A stretch of 64,000 bases of DNA from Eublepharis macularius (lineage: Eukaryota; Chordata; Lepidosauria; Squamata; Eublepharidae), in contig NC_072799.1 in NCBI RefSeq assembly GCF_028583425.1, positions 92,986,217 to 93,050,216 on the forward strand. Direction: 5' to 3'. A program made the position numbers and the translations under genes. Below the pieces are notes generated by a model, which did no database searches, had not been told where the DNA came from, and saw nothing but the letters and a program-made list of their open reading frames with translations. This document shows, piece by piece, positions 10,001 to 25,000 of this stretch (within the stretch, counting starts at the first letter, position 1; each line of letters opens with the position of its first letter).

Positions 10001-13000
10001 AGAATTGGGAATGTGTGTAACAACAAAACTGAAAATGCAATTACAAAATGGTCAAGTATCATCAAATGGAAAATGGTTCATAAAAATACTTTAGAAAAGG
10101 GACAGGGACTGTAGACTATACTACTGCGAACTGTTGCTGTATGTTCCTACTAAGTAATTCTGCATCATTCAACATGTCATGTTAAATTGCTTATACTGGT
10201 GCAGTATCCTTTAGTTCTGTATCAAATTTTTGCTTGTTTTTCAAATTCTTCTGCAATTCCAACTCTATCACATTGTTTTTTGGATGTCCCAGGCATATGT
10301 AATCTGCCTTGAGTCTCAGTAAGAAAGGCAGACTAAAAATAACGTAAATAAATAAAAGCAGAAAATTACACTTGAAAGGTAAACTTGGATAAGCTTTCTG
10401 TTACAGTTCTGATGTTCCAATTTTAATTGGTTTTTAACTATTTTAAAAATTAATTTATTAAATAGAAAGATGCCATCAAAAAAACACAGCCACCAGCTTC
10501 TTACAAAAGCAATTACATTAATTAATATCATAAACCATAACCATCACTAAACAAGGTTCAATAACTCTTGTTGAACATTATCATAATTCTTATAGCCATT
10601 CCAATAATTAACTAATAGAGAACATGTATCCCCTATATTCCAAAATAGACCTTGGGATTTTTAACCAAAATTTCTTATAAACCAAGATTTTATTCATAGT
10701 CCACATACACAAAATTTTAACTGTTGTTCGCGAGAAGGTATTGTTTGCAACCTCCAGTGTTAGGCTAAGGACAATCTAGCCACTCTAATTAACTATGGAG
10801 TCACATCTGCTGCAGGCCCAAGTATTTTGGAGTATCTTGCAGCAAACACGTCCTTGGAGTATATATGGTGGTCTTGCATAAGAGTATAAGAATTTTGAAC
10901 TATGGTGCATAAGGAGAGAAAATTAATTTGAGATGTTCCTTTGAATATACTGTTTGACTTTTTAATCCCAAACTACAAGTAGCAGGTGTGGAAAATTTCT
11001 AATGGATACCCACCTTTCTCTGAAAGCAGGAGTGTTTATTGAGTTTACTTACTTGTGTACAATAGTTGTCAGTTCTTCCACAGCACTTCCATTTAAGAAA
11101 ATGTCCACCTTGACAAGATCTGCAGTCTGGTATCCTGCATCTTCATAGTCAAAACTGAAGGTCATTGGGGGGAGAAAACCCAAGATGTTCACTACTTCAA
11201 ATAGTTTATTCTCTTATCATTGTAAATACAGCATTTTTATTATAACTGTTGAATAATTTTTTAGATCAAATGTTTGTCCTGTCATGAAATGTTCCCCCTT
11301 TCAAAATAGTGATTCACGCATATTATGGGAAATTCTGGCTTTGGACCCAGATATCTGAAGAACCACCTGCTCCCATTCCCTGACAACATCCTCTGGGGCC
11401 TTTTCCTGGATGCCCGTGCCTTCAAAACTGAGATCAGTGACTAACAGAGAGGGCTTTGTTTTGGTGCTTCCTGCCCCCCCCCGCCCCCCGCCAAGGTGCA
11501 GAATTCCCTTCCTGGGGATATTTGCTGGGCCCAACTTCATCTTCAGGCAGCAAGTCGTTTAAAGTTTTTATTGTTGGTAATGCTGGCATGTTTTAAGGTG
11601 GAAGCTTTATAATCTTGATCAACAGTTGCTTAACACTTTTATTGTTAACTATCCTGAAAGTTTTATACAGGAAGGCAACACAGAAACTCTTCAAATAAAA
11701 ATTAAGGCACAATTTCACTCGCTGCTCCATCACTCTTACAATGTAAGCAAGATTTCCACTTCTATGCCCCCACCAAGCCCTTTAAAATATTCCATCAGTT
11801 CCACTGGAGGACTTAAAATAAATACAAAAAATACACAGAAAGGAAATTTAGGATTTCCATCTGCTTGCTCTCAGGCACATAAGCAGATCTGAAAAAACAA
11901 AAGGTGAGCACCCCCCATTAGGCATGCTCACTCTACTCCACGTAAGAGGGGCAACACCCCCCTCCCCCGCCCCAACCTAAGGGAAACCAGTTCTTGTCAA
12001 AAACCTTGAAAGTCTCCAGTAATTTGGCACATCATCTTCAGCAGTAGTTTCAAACGTCCCACCCACCCTGAACTTCTCTGCCTTATGAAAACAGCGTTAC
12101 CTGGCATATCCAGAGGAGAGGGATTTCAAAGCATCGTAAAAATCCACTACAATTTCATTTAGCGGAAAGAGATACTTCATCATGACTCTGTGATCATCAA
12201 TGTATGCCAGGTCTTTCTGAACAGCCCTTCGAGTCTAACAGGTGAAAGCAGCCATCTGAGATACAACTGAAATTTTGCTTAGTAGCACCAAATGTTGAAT
12301 TCTAACACGATGTGTATCATTTTTACAGTTACAGTTTACCTCACAGTAATGATCTGGAAAATAATTTATACCTACACCACTGCACACCAGCTTTCCTTTA
12401 TTTAGGAAATATTTGTTTCATTTGAACATCCTTTGGTGATTCTTGCTTCGTCACCACTATTCATAACTTTCTTTTTGTATCAATATTTTCAAGGAAATCA
12501 CAGAACACCATTTCACTTGGCCACCCAGATCTTTGCTTCCTGAGTAACTGATGACTTTGGGAGACCAAGTAGTATTGGAATATAGAAATTGTAATGTGGA
12601 TTGTAAGTTGCTTGAGGCAAGGGCCTTTCTCTTTCTCTACATTACTCTGTAAAGTACAGTATCTATTGGTGGTATGCATCAGCATCACTGATCCAAAAAA
12701 TGCATGTCTGTGAATGGAATGGCATCTTTAAACCCAAGCTGCTGTTGTTCAAATAATAATATTGCTCCTTGTTCTATTCCTGTTACAAGTGAAGAGCAGT
12801 AAAGGATTAAGCAAATAAGGCAACAAGGAATGGATCCTCAATATTTCCAAAAGGAAACAAGCCCATACAGACAATGTCAGAGAATGGTTTGTTTTGCACT
12901 CTGCATTAATAAGCAAGTTCAATCCAAAGTGGATCCTCATATTGTTAAGATACTGCAAAATCATAATAATTGATATCCTGAGTTTTCCTGTGTGGACAAG

Positions 13001-16000
13001 GAAATCCAGGAAGTGAGTAATTATGATACAACAGCCAACAATGTGTGAATCCATCCAAGGACATTTTAGTTTGTTTCAACAGAATCACCCTTTCCAAAAC
13101 ATAAGAAGCTCTAGTGACTAACGAATGTGTGTGAATTAATTTGGTCAGTTCAAAAGAACAGTTCCAAAAGTACACAGACAAGCTGGAAATCTTTCAGAAA
13201 GAGACTCTGCAATGTTCTTTCCTGAACCACACAGCACAGCAGCTGAGGAGTGTTAGGTGCATGACAGTGCGTACACGCTCATTCCACACCGATAATAACG
13301 AGGCCCAGCATGCTTTGCCAGTGCCACAAGCACGCCAACTAAAATATGGCTCCAAGTCCCTGGCAAAAATCGGAGAGGTGGACAGAGCTTCCTCCATTTC
13401 TTGAAGTGTTCCGCAACAGCTTGAAAACCACTGGGTTTGATTCATTAAAATGAACACGGACTCAATTTGTTTTCTATCCCAAAGCAATTGAGCCATTGTA
13501 ACTTATAAACCCACCTGACACAGAGTGATTATTTTGCCCATATGTTCGTCAGGTGTTATGATGGTTCCCATCACAGTAGGCTCCAAATATTCCACCACAA
13601 CTGACTTATCAGGAAATTCTGCAGGATTTATGATGGTTATCTCCTCTTCCCTATGTGCCTACAAAAAGGGAGAGAAGCCATTTTGCGCTGTTCTGCTCAG
13701 GCTGCTGAGCACCTTTCCCATCAAACGTGAATGCATAAAAGCTCGGTCACAATTCTGAAACTGAACAGATTATAAAGCAATGTTTCTCTACCTTCCGACA
13801 GCCATGGAGCACTCCTTTTTCTGAATTAAAACTGGAGGCACAATTTACTCTTCCTTTTCGAAAGATCTGACAAGAGCAGATGAGCTCACTGCTTACATTT
13901 CTGAAAGGAAACGAGCCCAGATACATGACATCTAAGAATGGGTCATTGGAGAACAAGTCATTCTGCTATCTGCACTGGGAATGACTAGTATGTATTATTA
14001 TATATGCAGGGCTCTTTTTCTGGGAAAAGAGGTGGTGGAACTCAGTGGGTTGCCCTCGGAGAAAATGTTCACATGGCTGGTGGCCCCACCCCAATCTCCA
14101 GACAGAGGGGAGTTTAGATTGCCCTCCGTGCCGCCGAGTGGCGCGGAGGGCAATCTCAACTCCCCTCTGCCTGGAGATCGGGGGGGCGGGACCACCAGCC
14201 ATGTGACCATTCTCAAGAGGTGCCGGAACTCTGTTCCACTGCATTCCAGCTGAAAAAAAGCCCTGTATATATGTTTTTAATCTGTTCAATCCTAAACAGA
14301 GTTACATAATACTAAATTCAGTCTAGTCATGAGTCTTACCCTGGTCCCTGTTAATTCCCTATGTTAATTAAGCTCCAATATCAGACAATCCCTTTGGGGA
14401 GCCTCTAATAAGAGTGAGAACAGGACAGACCCAGAGCAAAGGACAGGGTTTCCCCTTCGAAGGAAACAAGTGATAGGCTTAGCACCAATCAGAGTAAGAA
14501 AATAACAACTACCCCTGCAAGGGGGTGTGACTGTGATAAGACTGATGAAAACCTGAACTGGTAGTTTCTGTTGCTTTTCCCAGGAGCAAGGAAGGGTAGC
14601 GGTCTCTTGCTCGATAAGCCCATATCAAGTCAACACGGCTCAGAATGTGTCAGCTGTAAGCCATTAAGCTTGGGAAGCAGTTTATTCAGGTTGCGTTTCA
14701 CTTTCCATGTTGATCTCCTTTACATATATGAAAGCCTTCTGCTTTCTTTAATTCTCCCCTGCAAGTAACTGCAACCACCTTCCTTTCTCACTCTATTTTC
14801 TCAAATATAGTTGGAACTTCTCATTTAAGAGAGCCTGTGTCATCCTCAGATTGCCAGGCTGTAAAAGGCCTGTGTCACGGGAACACCAGCTCTCAATTGG
14901 GCCATGCTGTGTATCTAACTGAGTGTGTATGGAAGGGGGGTGGGGTGTGTGTGCATGCGACAGAGAGAGGCAGGGGGCCTGTTAGCCTAAGATCTCAAAG
15001 TGACAGGTAGTGGCAGCTACTGGGTGAGTGAGGGTGCTACTGTTTCAGGGGCAAGCAATAACCAAACAGGCTCCAGGGAGGGTGGGGAAGCAGGGGCCCC
15101 CATTTCTAGTTTCTTCTTCCCAGGAGGCCTGTGATTATAAACAGCAGAGGGGAGGAAGACCCTGCTGGCTTGCAGGCTGCAAGGTAGTAGTAGCTGAGGT
15201 ACACCTAAGCGGATTTCCCCCCCCCTCTTCCTGCAGGTACTTAACCTAGGAGGGGCTGGAGGCACAAACCAAAGGGCAAAAGCCAAAGGGATTGGGGCCC
15301 ATAAGACTCTTAGCTTGTGGCTTGTAGCCTGGGACCTATGGTATTCAGATAGATGACCTGGACCCGCCCAGATTTGTTTGTGTTTTGGTTCTCTGATGAT
15401 ATCATTTTGTAATTTGATAATTTTTTCTTACTTTGTATGCCGATTTCCTGAAAGGAGAGGGGAGAACACACCTGAAAATGCCCAAATAAATAAATACAAA
15501 TAACTGTGCCTATCACACCTAATGCAGTTACCCACTCCCACAACGGAGGCAGACAAGGAGGATACAAAGCCAGAGCAGCAGATCATGCAGAGATGCAAAG
15601 AGGCAGCCTCCCACCGTACACGGCTCTGCTGGGCTCACAGGAGACATTTAATTTATTCCTCACTGCCCGCTGCCAGTTTGAGAGGAAGGGTACGGGGGAG
15701 AGCTATGTGTGTTGAGAACAGCTGTAAAATAGTTAAGAGCTACAAAATATGAAAATTTATTCAGTCTATAGTCCCACTTGGACCATTTGATGTAGGATTC
15801 ATGACAGCTCCAAAGCCGCAAGGCAAAAACGTCACAAAAAATAAGAGTGGCATTTTTAATCTCACTGGCTGTTACCACAATGTTTTATATGCCACCTTCT
15901 ACTCTGGTTTATGTAAGCAAATGGGAGAACTGAGTTAGCATTGCTGGGCTGGGCATCGTGGGGACAAGGCCTGCTACACTCTGCACATTGTGACTGCTGA

Positions 16001-19000
16001 CCAAATCTAGCAGTTCTTTGAATAATTTGGATATACCAATTGATATAGCAGAAATATAAGAGGTCAATAACCAAACTTTATATACTGGTTTAAGTGTATT
16101 AGGTTTCAAAGAAAAGTCAAAACATAGTCGTTGATCTTGGTTATCGGAGAGGTTTATAGGTTGGCTCAAAGCTTATAGGTGTGGCTCAATTTCCATAATT
16201 TCCATGTTAATGTTAACAAGGGTTCAACATTATGTCTGAGTCAGAGTAATCACGGTTTCCGCAAGCGAGAGTTAAACTCTTATGCTCAATTGAAACAAGC
16301 TCCTAACTGTGGTTTCAATCTCTGCAGGTGCTACGTGTGGCTACACGGTTTGTCACAGTAAATGCAAACCAGGGAAAGAAAGAACCACAGTTGGGTTGGG
16401 GGAAAGAGGAGCAGCTTGTGCATTTCACAACTAGCCCAGGGAGATGCATGAAGTAGGCCGCGGTGTTGTGTGGTGACACCTTTTAAACTGAGCATACTTC
16501 CTGCATAAACTTGAGCGACAATATCCGATTACCATGCCTTCGTGTGTCTGGAGATTACATTACCTTTATCAATTTTGCTGACGACAGAACTGCCTTATAG
16601 GGAACTGTGGGTGCTGTCAAGATGACAGATGCGTTGTATTCTTGTTCCAAACGCTGATTAAAAACTTCCATATGTAAAAGGCCAAGGAAACCCAACCTGT
16701 AAACAGAACACTTCCACTGTATAATTTTGAGATATCAATCTGCATTTAAACTACATAACGTTAAAAGAGTGATTTATCAGAAGATGCCAACAATGCACAT
16801 TAAACTTCTTAGCCAAATGAAACCAGGAGATCCCCCCGGCTACACTGCACTGAAGACGACCATGTCCAAAGCGGCAGGCGGAATGCAACGAGGCTCACCT
16901 CCACCCGGCGCCCAACGCGAGGCTGCTGTCGCGGTGAACAGCAACACTGGAATCATTGAGCGTCAGTTTGTCTATAGCGCTTTTCAGGTTGCTGTACTCC
17001 GACTGGTCTACTGGGTACATTCCTGCCAACAAACAAAGAATTAAGGCAGATACAGGCAGCAGATCAACTTCCCTGAACTCTTTAGAGCCACTTCAAGACC
17101 CGTTTCGCAACCCGGTGCCTTTTTTCTTCATTGCAGCCCTCAAGTCTGACACTAAAAATCACAATACTCAGAGAAGTCAGTGGGGTGGCTTCCGCTTCCA
17201 GGCCATTCTGCTGATGATCTTTAAAAAATTCATTTACCTCATTTATACCTCACCTTTCTGCCCAGAGGGGATGTCAAATCAGTTTACATCACTCTCCTCT
17301 CCTCTTTTTAATCTTTACAGCAATCCTGTGAGGTAGGTTAGGCTGAGAGTATAGGACTAGCCCAAGGCATGCAACAAACTTCCATGGTAGAGTAACAGGC
17401 TGAATCAGGGTTTCCCAGATCCGAGTCCGAAACTCCAACCACCAAGTCCTACTGGATCTCTTTGTTCTCTGACCCAGGAAGAATCCAATGTAAAATGACT
17501 GAACTAGAATTAACTAACAAGTTCAAGACTATGGTTGTTGTGGGTTTCAAGACTATTCACCACCACTCACTACCCCAATCATAAGAAGGACCTGAGATTC
17601 CTTACCACATTTATTTATTTATATATTTATTTAAAACATTTATTAGCTTCCTTTCTACCATGCAGGAACTCAAGGCAACTATCATCATCATCATCATCCA
17701 CTAAAAAACTCCAGAATTTAAACAGTTTAAGACTGCCAGTAACTAAAGAATATTAAGTTAATTAAAAGCAGTTCTAAGTAACACTGTCTTCAACTGCCTC
17801 CTAAAGAGCAACAATAAGGGTGCTATAGATGCTAATATTTTGCATATCCCTCTATACCTTCCTATTGTATCTGTTTATCTTGCACTATACTTTACATTAA
17901 TCTTATTTTGCCTGTCTAACAACAGTTGAGGTGCCCCCCCCCCTCACTCCAAGAGAACTGATTACTCTTTGGATTGGTTCTTGTTTAAACTGGCCTCTGT
18001 TTGTTGTAACATCTCCCCACATCCTGACATGCTTTTCTGTTTTGAATATAAAAGCATCAACCTCCTTATGCATCTAATAAAGTGAACTCTGACTCATGAA
18101 AGCTTACGTTGGAATACATTTTGTCAGTGTTTAAGGTACTACTGAACTGTTCTTTTATTTAGCCCATGAAAAATATGGCAGATTTTAAACTGTGAACTCA
18201 ATTTGCATATAGAAGTCTTAACCTTATTTCTTCTGAAAAAGTTTATTGGCTAGAATGTTTCACAGATCATACAGGGGAGGATACGATTTCTGAAAATTAA
18301 CTTTGCTACCTTATCTAAATGACTATAAATGGGGGGAAATCTTTAAAATATTATTTAAACAGAATTTTAAAAATTTCCCGTTATGCAAATATTTTCATAG
18401 ACAAAGGGGGAAAATTACAGAAACCTGCTATGATCACAAAATATAAAGTTTAGAAAACAAGAATACGCTCTTTCCATGTGGTACATGCAGTAACAGGTCA
18501 ACTGACTGTCTTCCTTTTGAAAAACAACAACTTATAAAGCCCCCAACTGCAAATGCTCTCAAACTGCACCAGTCTTTAACAAAAAACAATGTACACAATT
18601 AGAACCCGTACTCCCACAGTTCCAACCCAGCAAAATACAGCAGATAAGCAATTTAAAGATCGTTTTGTGCCCTAGTTAAGTCATTTGTTTTGCCTGCAAG
18701 CTAATTTGGACCGATTCATGCCATCTCATATGGTCAGATCCAAAGATCCAACATCACACTGAGGCTGCCAAAGAGGGACTGTCCCACCGCACGCTTCCGT
18801 CCACCCTACTGACTTCCTCCCTCTCCCCTGCCCCCAAACTGTGGTCCTGGGGTACCACATGGATGCTCCATCATGAGAACAGCTGCTTGGGCAAAATAAT
18901 ATTCTGAATCAGAAGATGCAAGGGAGAGGAGTCCATACTAGGGGGTGCAATCCAGGATCCAGGTAAAAAGCCAGATTTTTGCTAATATGGCTAAATCCAG

Positions 19001-22000
19001 CTTTCCCAAAACAAGTCAAAGAATCTGGGATCTGATCAAAGGCAAATCCAGGAAATATGGATTCAGCCTCTAGCGGGCTCCTTCTTGGGCTTCTCCTTTT
19101 TTTCCAAGAGGGAAAGGAGAAGAGGGGAGCGAGTGCCCGATCCACGCAGGAGCCCTCCTCGCCTGCCTGCCTTCTGTCTGGCTTGGTGGGGCTAATTGGC
19201 AACCGTGTCCCTTGCATCAGCTTAGTTTGGATGGAGTTCTCTGTTTTGACAAGTTTCTCTGGTCTGATGCTGGCCTCCTTGAATCATTTTGGTTCCGGGA
19301 AGGGGGGGGGCAACCATTTCCCTTGATTCAGCTTGGTTCTGTTGGGCTTCCTCTTGCGTTTGGGAGTGTGTCTTTGGCCACTGGCAGCCTTGCCTCTGAG
19401 TGTTTCTGCCCGAGAGCCTGCTTGGAAACGTTTCCCTCATAGGAAACAATGGAGAGGGGCTGGGGTCACCTTCTTCAGGGTCCCCAGGGTCTAATCTTCC
19501 TAAAACTTGGGAGGTCTTTAGAGGACGGTCAAGAGTAGGTTTCCTGCAAATATGGTGGAATTTTCTTGAAAAATAACTCTCCTAGCCCCACCCCACCCCA
19601 CCCCCGGTATAGCCCCCAGAGAGTTTCCCCCATAGGGAATAACGGCCAAATAAATCTGGGATTCTCTGATCTGTCTTAAACAGATCAGAGAATCTTTCCT
19701 GGATTTCAGGAACCCCTGATTCTTTGAGATCCCTGAAACCCAGATTTGCTGGGATACTTTTGATGCACACCCCTATTTAACACCTGATTTCCTGAAGCAG
19801 GTTAACACCAAGCTTGCCCTCCTGATCCACCTAACCACCCCAGCCTGAGCTTGAGCCCTCCCTCCCTATTCAGCTGCTCCCCATCCTTGGAAGGAGTATG
19901 AGCACCTCACCTGCAAAGACCATGGGCTTCGCTGATTGGAACCCAGGCAATGGCTCCACTGGCTGGTTATGTAAATAGAGAGTATCTCCTATTTGGGCTT
20001 CCGTGATATCTTTCATTCCAGCAATCAGATAGCCCACATGGCCCGCGTATCTAAATGAAATTGGCATCATGTGGAAATATATATATATAATACAAGGAAG
20101 ATCAAGTGTCTCACCTCTTAATTAGGAACCTCACAAATTTTTCCCGCCACATCTACAATTCCCAGGGCCTTGGCCCGTTTGTTCATAGTTTGACTTTTTT
20201 TTTAAATAAGACTGCTACACTCTTTTGCGGAACAAGTCAAAGGAAAGCATAATATTACAGGTGGAAATATTTCTGATAACAGGTAGGGACACAAAGCACA
20301 AACACCCTGCCAAGCACAGAAGCAATACTCAGGTGCAGTTAGTCAGTTCTACCTGCTGGGCTTACTTCTACTTCGTTTGCCCTTCATGTCAAAATAAAGA
20401 TAGTGTCTAAAGTTGTGGGTTTTAACTTTAAACCAGTGTTTTGGATGTTTTGACACAGTAGGCCTGAGAGACTGCCTTTCGTATTTTGGTGTAAATCTGC
20501 AAACATGCATTTTCCCACTGTTCTAGCTAACTTACAGTTTTCAGCCTTGAGAATAACTTATGAATTATGACTTTATGCCCAGAGTCTCAGAGGTGTCCAA
20601 CATCATGCCTTTAGAGCAAACAAATTACATGGTTTAATAAAGTCATATGAGGCTCACATAACTGTATCTATGTAAGATAGCCACATCCTAAAACTTCCAA
20701 ATGTCTCAAATTTGGACTGGACTGAGAAAAGTCTTGATAAGAATTTTTTTTTGAGAGCCAGTTTAGTGTAGTGGTTAAGAACGTGGGACTCTAATCTGGA
20801 GAACTGGGTTTGATTCCCCACTCCTCCGCTTGAAGCCAGCTGGGTGACCTTGGGCTAGTCACGGCTCTCTAGAGCTCTCTCAGCCCCACCCACCTCACAG
20901 GGTGCTTTGGTGTGGGGATAATAATGGCATAGTTTGTAAACCGCTCTGAGTGGTTTACACTGAGTGCCCTTCATCCTGAAGGGAAGTATATAAATCGAAT
21001 GTTGTTGTTGTTGTTATTTTTAAATGCATTTTATTTCTAAATGCAAACCAAGGAGAAAGGATGTCATGTATGCTTTTTAATTTATATCATTTATGTATAC
21101 TAGTTTTTTCTCTATAACTGTGATTCTGATTTATCTGTTCAAGAATGACTAGAGTGGTTTTAAATATAGTTCTCAAAAGACAATATTGAGTGCTCACTGG
21201 CTGGGATACATGATTTTCACCAAGAACTGGAATAAACAAACTTGTGACTTGTCTTCAGTCAGAAGACTGGTACCCTTAGTAAATGATAACTGAAGAGACT
21301 GGTCATCCTTCACACAGCCTTATGATTTAGTGGTTAATACACTGCTTCAAAACTGAAAAAGAGAATTTTGGTTTCCATGCACCTGTTTTAAGTAATGCCC
21401 CCCCACCCCGCCCCACCAATGGCTGAGAGTAACTGTGTAACAAAACAGGCTTGGCAGTGGCAGCCACCACAGACAAGCCACTTTGGACAGGATTCTGGAA
21501 AGATGGCATTTCAATTTTCTAGAAGAAACAAAAGAATCCAGACATCTGCAGAGGCCCAAACAGCACATTTTTAAAAAGAAAAAAAAACCCTTCAAGCTTA
21601 CAATTTATCTGTTGGTTGCTCACTGGGTGTCAGAATTCCTACTTCATTAACTTCATAAGTCTTCTTTGTGTAAGCTGATGTTATCTTCTGACCCTTGTGG
21701 ACCTCCCCACCAAACAGTGATACATTAGCAACAACCCCTCTGTAGTGATCAAAAGTGGAATCGAACACCAGAGCCTTCAATGGGTCATGTGTGCAAACAG
21801 CAGGCCTGTTATAAATGCAGAAAATAAATCACAATTGAGGGATTGCAAAGCAAATTTTCTCAGTATTATCTACTCAGTACTAGAAGCATATTCTCAAAGT
21901 GCTCACATGTCCAGAGATGTCAATTACTAGAGCAATTACTAGAGCAATTTTTTAAAATGTATAAAACATGGAAGTTCACACACCTGGCTTGTAGAACACT

Positions 22001-25000
22001 GTCAGACTGAGAGCCAGTGTGCCGTATTAATTAGAGTCTGGAACGAAGAACGGGAAGTCCCAAGTTCAAATCCCCACTCAACTGCTATACTCACTGGGTC
22101 ATTTGGGCCAGTCGCGTTATCTCGGCCCAACACTACAAGGTTGTGATGAAATTAAAACAGGGATGGGAGAATCCTGTATGGCACCCTGAGCCCCTCAGGA
22201 GGAGGGCAGAATAAAAATGTGACTGAATGACTGTTCTCTGTATACTGATTTTTAATGACATTTAGGTTATCAAACAAATCTTGCTAAAAATAATGCTTCT
22301 AAAAATCAAGGATAGATTTCCGAGGACAACTTATAGCCAGAGTGAAGTAGAAAATTAGACATAAAGCAAACCAGTTCCCAGAAGCGTAAAATATCCGAGG
22401 AAACAACACTTACGGGGGTATCCTTTCAATAATTTCCTGAAGTATTCTTTCAACATTTGTTCCTAGTTTAGCAGAAATCTTTAAAAAAAAAGTTAACAAT
22501 GGAAGTTGAGTGATTTTGAAAGAATGTTGGTGAAATACAATGGCCACATTTATATATTTTGCTTCAATTAAGGCATCTAGTTATACCTGAACATTTTTTG
22601 CAATGAATACTAAATTAAATAGGTTATTCCACATTATTCAGAATTGCAAACTGTAAAAAACAAGAATACTATTTGTAATAGAAGAGCTTATTTTAAATGT
22701 TTAAACTAACACTGAACAAGAAAACATCCAAACTAATAGCATTCTCTCTGAATCAGAGAGAGACAAACTAGTGTGCATTGAAGTTTACATAATCAGTACA
22801 TGTACAATAAATACTGGCTTCCATCCACATATCCAACCATGCTGTGTATATATATGGATACTTGCCAAATAGATTACCAATGCAGTCAGCTTTTTTAGAG
22901 ATAAATTCTTGGACTTAGTCCTCTGATAACCAAGTCATTGGTGTTGCCAAAGACAGTCATACTAACCACTTGTTAGGGGATTTGCAAACCAGCATAATCT
23001 AGCGAACATCAGACTCAGGTGCTGGGGGCCAGGTTTTTTGATCCATATATCCAACAAGGCACTCTGAACCAGAAATCTCTTGTGCATAGGTCAACCTTGC
23101 TTGATTTAGGGATGGACCCCAATAGCATTTTTTGCAGACACAATAAAGAGGAAGGGCCCTGTTGATAGGGTAACTCTGTAAGATCATGAGACTTGTGTAG
23201 ACAAAAAGACATTCACAGGACAGGGTTGCAGTGAGGACGGGGGCTGAGCAAAACTGTCCCTCTCCATTACCTTTATTGCACCAACAGAAAAACTTGGGAG
23301 AATCCAACCTCCTATTTTCTATTATAAATACAGTATATACATACAATTTTCATATAGAACAGCTCTCTCTTCCAACCTCTAACTCTACAAGCTTTTTTTA
23401 TTTTAAAAAGGACACCTTACCCTAATACAGTCTTCTCTGGGGATATCAAAAATCTTTTCAATTTGTTTTTCAACCCTCTCAGGATCGGCATTCTTTAGAT
23501 CAATCTGCAAAACAATATTATTGTTATACCAGTTCGACTACTATGACAACATACACAGGGAAGTGAATTTTGAAGCTGCCACCAAAATGAGAGGATAGGC
23601 ACGGACATGAACCATTTGAAAAACATGTTTCATTTACACTTTTCCTCTCCGTCTTTCACTAGCAATTTGAAAAATGTCTCTAACTTTCATAAATAAACCC
23701 AAGGGGTAGGCCATGTATTTATGCATTTCTTTACTAACAGAAACCTCAAATTCCAGATATAAGGCCCAGGACTGCTAACACTGGACTCAGTCAAAGACCC
23801 ACTAGTACTTGAAGTTTATTAATATCATATGAACAATTGTGAATTTGTGAGCATTACCTTATTTATAACAGGAATTATTGATAGTTGTGCTTCAAAAGCA
23901 AGATAGAAATTTGCTACTGTTTGAGCTTGAATGCCCTAGAAAAACATCAAATATTAACCATCGTGAGTTTTCTGCGAGTATTTTTCAAAATACAGTTGCA
24001 GGGAAAATGAAAATAAGAGGACACAAAGAAACTTGTTAATGTAATATATGATATAACTCTTGTCATCCTACGGGACAGTCCCTGTCATCCTAAAGTCTCA
24101 GTGGACTAACAATGTGATCCCATGGGGAGGAACTAACCCAAGTGAAATCAACGGGTTTAAATTGCAGTAACTTTGTACACGCCTGTACAGTTAAAGAACC
24201 TACAACTCTGCTAGATGTTTCAGGTTGGATCCTACAACTCCCTGCCATTTTGCTTTCCTCTGATGGAGGAAGAGTCTTTTCAATGGAGACAGGGTTTTTC
24301 CAAACTTCGCAGAAGGCAGCTGTGGGATCCAACGCTATGTCTAACAAGACAAGACCAGGCACTCAGGGACCATAATCTCAGAAAATGTTTGATTCACAAT
24401 GAAATGCCTACAGCACATACCACATAGAACTTTTCCCTGTGTCTTAAATTATCCAGATTGACTGATGGATCTTATTCTGAACCAGTTACATCTTGCTGCA
24501 TTAGCAAGAGGAAAACTTCCCATTTTTCTAAGAGCAAAACCTGTAAGTGATACCCTTCTTCCATGTACAAGAAACTGTAAAGGAAAGTATTTAAGAAGCC
24601 TACCTCATTTGCATCCACAACAAGCAAGACACCTTGACAGGCAGACAACGATCGTGATACTTCATAACTAAAATCCACATGGCCCTAGGCAAATTAAAAA
24701 CAAAAAACCTTCTGATGCATGAATATCAAGAACATGGTATTAACGCAATGATCCCCAGCGTGGAACCCAGCAATGTCCATTTGTTTCCTCAGTGAAACAC
24801 CTTTTCCCAAAGCAAAGCATTAGTCCCAGCTTTCTCCCACCTCAACGGAGCAGGAAGCATTTCAAATAAACCCTTGTGTCTGCAAGGAGCTCTCATTCGA
24901 AACCTGCTGACTCCATAGGAGGATGAGTCTTGACTTGCTCCCTCCCAACACTGCGCAATTGGCCCCAGCACTTCTTGACTTGCCCCCTCCCAACACTGCG

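Larger units (their letters stand above)
9851..13514 (-). other. GUF1 introns 12 to 14
   Basis: Flanks exons 14 and 13. A short SINE/LINE tail resembling CTTGAGTCTCAGTAAGAAAGG lies at about 10305-10362 on the plus strand, and C-rich runs lie near 11471 and 11949. Nothing else stands out. Confidence 0.55.
17023..19910 (-). other. GUF1 intron 9
   Basis: Holds an antisense SINE (17225-17460), a Penelope-like fragment (about 17985-18155) and a large hAT-like element (18939-19775). The remainder is AT-rich with no gene signal. Confidence 0.6.
22479..24603 (-). other. GUF1 introns 4 to 6
   Basis: Introns around exons 5 and 6. The stretch 24110-24420 may be an unrecognised repeat, because it is richer in GC than its surroundings. 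No gene signal was found. Confidence 0.5.

Noticed and set aside
18939-19775. Firm hAT assignment by 8-bp duplication
   Set aside because: The flanks GTCCATAC and TTTAACAC match at only four of eight positions, so the duplication is not supported and the class is left open.
20754-20830. tRNA gene
   Set aside because: The A/B-box-like sequence is the head of a dispersed SINE with a body and tail, repeated at 31599, 50095 and elsewhere.
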